A DNA stretch of 64,000 bases. It comes from an uncultured Bacteroidota bacterium (GTDB lineage Bacteria; Bacteroidota; Bacteroidia; Chitinophagales; Chitinophagaceae). The notes beneath the pieces are model-generated. The model saw only the letters and a list, made by a program, of their open reading frames with translations, searched no databases and was not told where the DNA came from. Positions 60,417 through 64,000 of this stretch are shown piece by piece. Each line of letters starts with the position of its first letter. Within the stretch, counting starts at the first letter, position 1. Location of the stretch: assembly GCA_903829015.1 (NCBI GenBank), contig CAIKOJ010000151.1, forward strand, positions 62,001-126,000, in the 5' to 3' direction. The position numbers and the translations under genes were made by a program.

Positions 60417-60785
60417 ATGGAAACAACGGCGTCAGCAAACACACTGGTAATTAGGAAAGGTGAAGGTTCCAACGATCAAATCAAGTTGGACTATGTTGCA
60501 GTGAAAAATGCAGCAATGACATTGAGGGCAATCAACCACAAACTGCGTCAGCAGATTGTTAAGTTGTTGGAAGAAAACAAGCGTATGAACGTTACTGACA
60601 TTTATGTAAAGTTGCGTTTGGAGCAGTCAGTTGCTTCACAGCATTTGGCAATTCTTCGTAGGGCAAACATCGTGATCACTGAGCGTGATGGTAAGTTTAT
60701 CCACTATGCACTGAATCATGCACGTATCGCAGCAGTGGCCAAGTTCGTAAATGAGCTGGTTCATTCTGAAGAAACTGCAGCTTAA
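60417..60785 (+). CDS. ArsR-type winged-helix transcriptional regulator
   Basis: AMTLRAINHKLRQQIVKLLEENKRMNVTDIYVKLRLEQSVASQHLAILRRANIVITERDGKFIHYALN. Confidence 0.88.
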   Translation: METTASANTLVIRKGEGSNDQIKLDYVAVKNAAMTLRAINHKLRQQIVKLLEENKRMNVTDIYVKLRLEQSVASQHLAILRRANIVITERDGKFIHYALNHARIAAVAKFVNELVHSEETAA

Positions 60786-60795
60786 TTATTTAGTC

Positions 60796-60844
60796 TCCAG
60801 TTAATAGAAACGCCCCGAAGTTCGGGGCGTTTCTATTAACTGGA
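60796..60844. terminator. 49-nt perfect palindrome, probable bidirectional terminator
   Basis: TCCAGTTAATAGAAACGCCCCGAA-G-TTCGGGGCGTTTCTATTAACTGGA between convergent genes. Confidence 0.75.
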
Positions 60845-60862
60845 AGTTTATAAACCGATCTG

Positions 60863-61465
60863 TCAGCTATTGCTATCCTTGATCTGCTCCCATGTGCTGT
60901 ATAACGATTCCTGAGTTGGGCGATCAGCAGGTAGCTCACTAAGAGGGCTACATGCGATCAGGGTATCGTGACAGTCTTTTGGAAGCATCTGATACAATCT
61001 GGTACCCTTGGTTTTCCAGTTAAGCATTTCATCGCTTACTTCTTTAATAACCTTGCCCGGGTTGCCTACAACCAGACTGCGCGGAGCGATCACTGTTTTT
61101 GCTGCGATAAACGTCATAGCACCAATAATGCATTCATCACCTATTACAGCCTCGTCCATGATGACTGAATTCATACCAACAAGCACATTCCTGCCAATAC
61201 TGGCGCCATGTATTATAGCGCCATGACCTATGTGGGCTCCTTCCTTTAATGTAAGCGTTACGCCCGGAAACATATGTATAGTACAATTCTCCTGTACGTT
61301 GCAGCCGTCTTCTATTACGATGCCTCCCCAGTCGCCACGGATAGCGGCACCCGGACCTACGTATACGTCTTTACCAATAATAACATTGCCAGTAACAGCA
61401 GCCTGAGGATGTACAAATGACGATGGATGAACAACCGGAATAAACCCTTTGAATGAATAGAACAT
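60863..61465 (-). CDS. gamma-carbonic-anhydrase-like / PaaY-CaiE hexapeptide repeat protein
   Basis: VHPSSFVHPQAAVTGNVIIGKDVYVGPGAAIRGDWGGIVIEDGCNVQENCTIHMFPG...HIGHGAIIHG. Confidence 0.9.
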   Translation of the reverse strand: MFYSFKGFIPVVHPSSFVHPQAAVTGNVIIGKDVYVGPGAAIRGDWGGIVIEDGCNVQENCTIHMFPGVTLTLKEGAHIGHGAIIHGASIGRNVLVGMNSVIMDEAVIGDECIIGAMTFIAAKTVIAPRSLVVGNPGKVIKEVSDEMLNWKTKGTRLYQMLPKDCHDTLIACSPLSELPADRPTQESLYSTWEQIKDSNS

Positions 61466-61671
61466 GAAATCAAAATTATAAAATATTGTGGTCTAACGAA
61501 CCATAAGCTGTAACATACAATTCAACAAATGATTATTTACAGCCGGGATGGATAGAGATTTTACTTTAGACCTTCGCCTGAAGCATTTTTATCCAAGGTT
61601 AGTGGTACAGTTGCTGGCCGGAAACTTAATTCAGCAAACTACCAATCAACCTGTTTTTAAACGGTGCACAT

Positions 61672-61703
61672 AAAAAAGTGGCTGCAGCCTAGCTACAGCC
61701 ACT
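61672..61703 (-). terminator. intrinsic terminator for the SprB-like gene
   Basis: Reverse strand AGTGGCTG-N11-CAGCCACT-TTTTTA. Confidence 0.75.
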
Positions 61704-61721
61704 CGAAAAAAACAAAAATTC

Positions 61722-64000
61722 CTATTGTTGTTGTTTCACAAGCCTGCCAGAAGCTTTGCCGGAAGAATTCTGCGCTGATACCAAATATACACCCGGTGGC
61801 AATGCAGCTATATCCATTGATACAGAAGCCCCACTTATCACATTTATGGGTTGTTCTGCTACTTTCTGACCTAGCATATTATATATATACACCGTAGCCT
61901 TGCCTTCAAACTTAGGCATGATGATCTTTATCTGATCGTCAGCAGGGTTGGGCAGAATGTTGATCTCCGTAGGTTTATTAGTACGGAAATTCACCATAGA
62001 TGGTTTTGAATATGCCGTACGTGATTCACCTTTATGCTGAATACTGTGTTTGAGACTGGTGAAAGTCCAGTCGCTACCTGTATCTATAATTGAGAATTGT
62101 ACAGCATTGATCACACTATCGGTAACACTAGTTGAAAGCGCTTCAGCTGGCTCGGTATAAAATCCATACGGAGGATCTGCTGAAACAGAAACGCTCCAGT
62201 CGCCTTCTACTGATTCATATACAACAGGAAGGTAAGAAACCGAATCAGTAAACTCTACAGCCATCGGTGACACAACCAGCATCAGCGAGCCGAGCTCTTT
62301 ATGAGTATCTGCTTCTATACACCTGCCGGTCTGGTCTTTTAATACCGCATGGAACCGGGTAACGGAATTAGTACATGATCCAATCACAGATTCATCGTCG
62401 TCATCACGATCGTGATCATCGGCATCCACATCGTCATGTCCACCTACACGCTTTGCGGTGTAAATAGTACAAGTTGTGCCACCACATTTAGTAGAAGAAA
62501 CAACCGACTGGCCTACTACCAAATAATGGCCGAAAGCAGGCACGGTAATAACATACTGGTAAGCCGGACCACCGCCCAGATTCACAGAAACGGGACTGCT
62601 GACTACAGCATTGGCTATTTGTCCGGAAGTGCTGTTCCATACCGAGGCATAATGACTCTGGCTGCCATCGCGTGCACCGGATGTGTGCCTGTTGTACACT
62701 TTTATGCTAGATGCAAGAGCAGATTTTGTAACACCGGGATGGTTACCACTGCCGGTAACATACAACGAAGAATATACCGTAATAGTTGCACTGGGTGTTA
62801 CTGTTACACCCAAACCAGCAGTACTGGTGCAGCCTCCGGAGCCTGTTCCGGTAAGTGAAACCGTATAAGCATTAGCACAGCAAGGGCTTATTACTGTTAC
62901 GCTTGAACCGGTAGCCGACCCGGAAAAATATGGCCCGCCGCAATGCTGGTGATTGCAATAGTGACCGCTGTTGTGATGACAGGCTGATGAGCAAGACTGC
63001 CCGTTGTGATCGCAGCCTGCGTCGCAGGTGTGGGCACTGTTGTGGTGGCAGTATTTACTGCAATGATGATCGCCGGTATGGGTGTTGCCGCAGCTATGTC
63101 CGCTGTGGTGGTGACAGCCGGATGGGCATGAGCCACCATAATGATCACAACCCGACCCACAGCTATGGCTGCTGTTATGATGACATTTAGGATCACAAAC
63201 GTGGTCGCCACCGGTCAGTGACCAGCTGTAAGAAGACAGGCCGGAAGGAGCTGTATACACTGTTGCAACATTGCCAAGCACTGAAGTGCTGCCGGAGATA
63301 CTAACAGTAGTGGTAGTGTAGGTAGTAACAGCTGCCGAAGCTGACTTGGTACAGCTATGGGCATCAGTTACTGTAACACTGTATGTGCCTGCTGATAAAC
63401 CGGTGTTTGTGGATCCTGACTGTGAATTACTCCAGGCATATGTATATCCGCTGGTGCCGCCGCTAACGGAAGCGGCAATACTTCCATTTGAAGTACTTCC
63501 GCAGGAAACGTTGGTTGGTGTGAGCGTAACACTCAGTGCCGTGGGTTGGGTTACCGAAGCTGAGGATGCTTTGCTACAGCTATTTGCATCAGTCACCGTA
63601 ACGCTATACGTACCGACCGATAAACCCGAGATACCGGAATTAGAACCGCCATTGCTCCATACATAAGAATATGTTCCTGCACCGCCAGAAACTGATGATG
63701 TAACGGCACCGTTGCCGGAGCTGCCTCCGTTGGCACTATTACAAGATACGTTTGTGGCAGACAATGAAACGCTCACCTGCGCAGGCTGGCCAACTGTTGC
63801 AGAACCCGTAACGGTACAATTGGAAGCATCTGTAACAGTTACAGAATAGGTACCTGCACTCAGTGCGGAAGGATTGGCACCTGAGGCACCACCGGTCCAC
63901 GAATAAGAATAGGAGCCTGTACCACCGCTAACTGACGTGGTAATACTACCATTGGTATGGTTGCCGCCATTTGCTGTATTGCAGGATATATCGGTTGCCG
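61722..64000 (-). CDS. SprB-repeat adhesin-like protein with Cys/His-rich insert and T9SS type A sorting domain (5' end beyond the window)
   Basis: Repeated NVSCNSANGG...SVSGGAGTYSYVWSNGG...GLSVGTYSVTVTDANSC modules; C-term INILPNPADDQIKII...GVYLVSAQNSSGKASGRLVKQQQ. The frame stays open to 64000 (ATDISCNTANGGNHTNGSITTSVSGGTGSYSYSW...); the listed start at 63776 is an internal GTG. Confidence 0.9.
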   Translation of the reverse strand, partial: ATDISCNTANGGNHTNGSITTSVSGGTGSYSYSWTGGASGANPSALSAGTYSVTVTDASNCTVTGSATVGQPAQVSVSLSATNVSCNSANGGSSGNGAVTSSVSGGAGTYSYVWSNGGSNSGISGLSVGTYSVTVTDANSCSKASSASVTQPTALSVTLTPTNVSCGSTSNGSIAASVSGGTSGYTYAWSNSQSGSTNTGLSAGTYSVTVTDAHSCTKSASAAVTTYTTTTVSISGSTSVLGNVATVYTAPSGLSSYSWSLTGGDHVCDPKCHHNSSHSCGSGCDHYGGSCPSGCHHHSGHSCGNTHTGDHHCSKYCHHNSAHTCDAGCDHNGQSCSSACHHNSGHYCNHQHCGGPYFSGSATGSSVTVISPCCANAYTVSLTGTGSGGCTSTAGLGVTVTPSATITVYSSLYVTGSGNHPGVTKSALASSIKVYNRHTSGARDGSQSHYASVWNSTSGQIANAVVSSPVSVNLGGGPAYQYVITVPAFGHYLVVGQSVVSSTKCGGTTCTIYTAKRVGGHDDVDADDHDRDDDDESVIGSCTNSVTRFHAVLKDQTGRCIEADTHKELGSLMLVVSPMAVEFTDSVSYLPVVYESVEGDWSVSVSADPPYGFYTEPAEALSTSVTDSVINAVQFSIIDTGSDWTFTSLKHSIQHKGESRTAYSKPSMVNFRTNKPTEINILPNPADDQIKIIMPKFEGKATVYIYNMLGQKVAEQPINVISGASVSMDIAALPPGVYLVSAQNSSGKASGRLVKQQQ

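Noticed and set aside
60863-61465. Functional link between the gamma-CA-like gene and the SbtA operon
   Set aside because: Seven kb apart, opposite strands, unrelated genes between; many such hexapeptide proteins are not carbonic anhydrases.
62897-63211. Overlapping frames opposite or within the Cys/His insert (e.g. 62897..63211, 62930..63190)
   Set aside because: The Cys/His frame is continuous with SprB and T9SS domains; alternative frames are low-complexity by-products.

Overview
64-kb chromosomal window from a Bacteroidota bacterium. Lineage is inferred from TAnnTTTG -7 promoter elements, T9SS C-terminal sorting domains and SprB-type repeats; a Chitinophagia-like member is my guess. Most of it is housekeeping and envelope genes: typA/bipA, DAHP synthase-chorismate mutase, murB, mazG, ubiX, rplU-rpmA, purK-purE, glnS, tsaB, and a gamma-carbonic-anhydrase-like gene. 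I saw no rRNA, tRNA, CRISPR array, prophage or transposase gene. The parts most worth a second look are: (1) a Cys/His-rich tandem insert inside a giant SprB/T9SS adhesin that runs off the right edge; (2) a purK-purE-SbtA operon that couples bicarbonate-dependent purine synthesis to a bicarbonate transporter, opposite a LysR regulator with phased candidate operators; (3) an ECF sigma / small membrane protein / Spy-like sensor / SHD1-YHYH / DUF1566 / HupE gene train; (4) four exact-length 75-bp tandem units, each with a conserved hairpin, plus other dispersed hairpin repeats; (5) a DUF2278-lamin-tail gene split by a +1 shift at a UUU-U stop context; (6) a GH130 + GT4-toroid gene pair; (7) TAnnTTTG elements placed 4-7 nt before ATG, suggesting leaderless mRNAs. 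Family names come from recognising motifs by eye; no database search was run.
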